Positions 61,165-64,000 of a stretch of 64,000 bases of DNA are shown here, in pieces. Source of the DNA: Caprimulgus europaeus (Eukaryota; Chordata; Aves; Caprimulgiformes; Caprimulgidae); NCBI GenBank assembly GCA_907165065.1, contig OU015534.1, positions 10,423,686 to 10,487,685 on the forward strand. The letters run 5' to 3'. The position numbers and the translations under genes are program-made. Within the stretch, counting starts at the first letter, position 1, and each line of letters begins with the position of its first letter. A model generated the notes under the pieces. That model did not search any database. It was not told the origin of the DNA and saw only the letters and a program-made list of their open reading frames with translations.

Positions 61165-64000
<2,836 letters not shown>

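Overview
This window looks like bird nuclear DNA. It holds CR1 LINE tails of the avian type (3' ends made of ATTCTGTG / ATTCTATGATTCT-like octamers), long GC-rich introns with few repeats, and vertebrate exons with canonical GT-AG sites. I recognise one gene, on the + strand: PIK3R3, a class IA phosphoinositide 3-kinase regulatory subunit. The gene runs off both ends of the window.

Right part (about 44-64 kb). A CpG island with three CCAAT boxes and GC boxes precedes the p55gamma-specific first exon. Its 35 complete codons (starting [12 protein letters not shown]) nearly match the known mammalian p55gamma N-terminus. A 15.2 kb intron follows. The next exon carries the LPPKPPKP proline motif and the WYWGDISR start of the N-terminal SH2 domain, and the third carries the FLVRDAS phosphotyrosine pocket. 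The remaining SH2, iSH2 and C-SH2 exons lie beyond position 64000.

Left part (about 1.5-14.4 kb). Five small exons, all intact, in compatible phases and on the same strand, together encode about 197 residues. These align along their length with the RhoGAP-like BH domain of p85alpha (PIK3R1), with nearly the same exon boundaries. The last one ends in phase 1 and would join directly to the shared LPPKPPKP exon at 61053, giving [14 protein letters not shown], which is how p85alpha is built. Mammalian PIK3R3 is described as making only short p55 products, without SH3 or BH domains. The bird locus therefore seems to keep, or at least still encode, a long p85-type form ('p85gamma'). Its SH3 exon would lie upstream of position 1. 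This is the main discovery candidate here.

Between the two parts (14.3-44 kb) is a long intron of the predicted long transcript. I see no further convincing gene in it. It holds a 136-bp stretch of only A and C, a degenerate GTCCC-rich minisatellite, one CR1 tail, a hairpin, a GC-rich island near 31 kb and several AT-rich stretches dense in factor motifs. The first intron of the p55 transcript contains a (TA)30 microsatellite, a G-rich tract, two CR1 tails and a second CpG-rich promoter-like patch at 57 kb with a perfect CRE. The gene's layout (distal long form, internal p55 promoter, possible third promoter close to the shared exons) mirrors PIK3R1 with its p85alpha/p55alpha/p50alpha forms.
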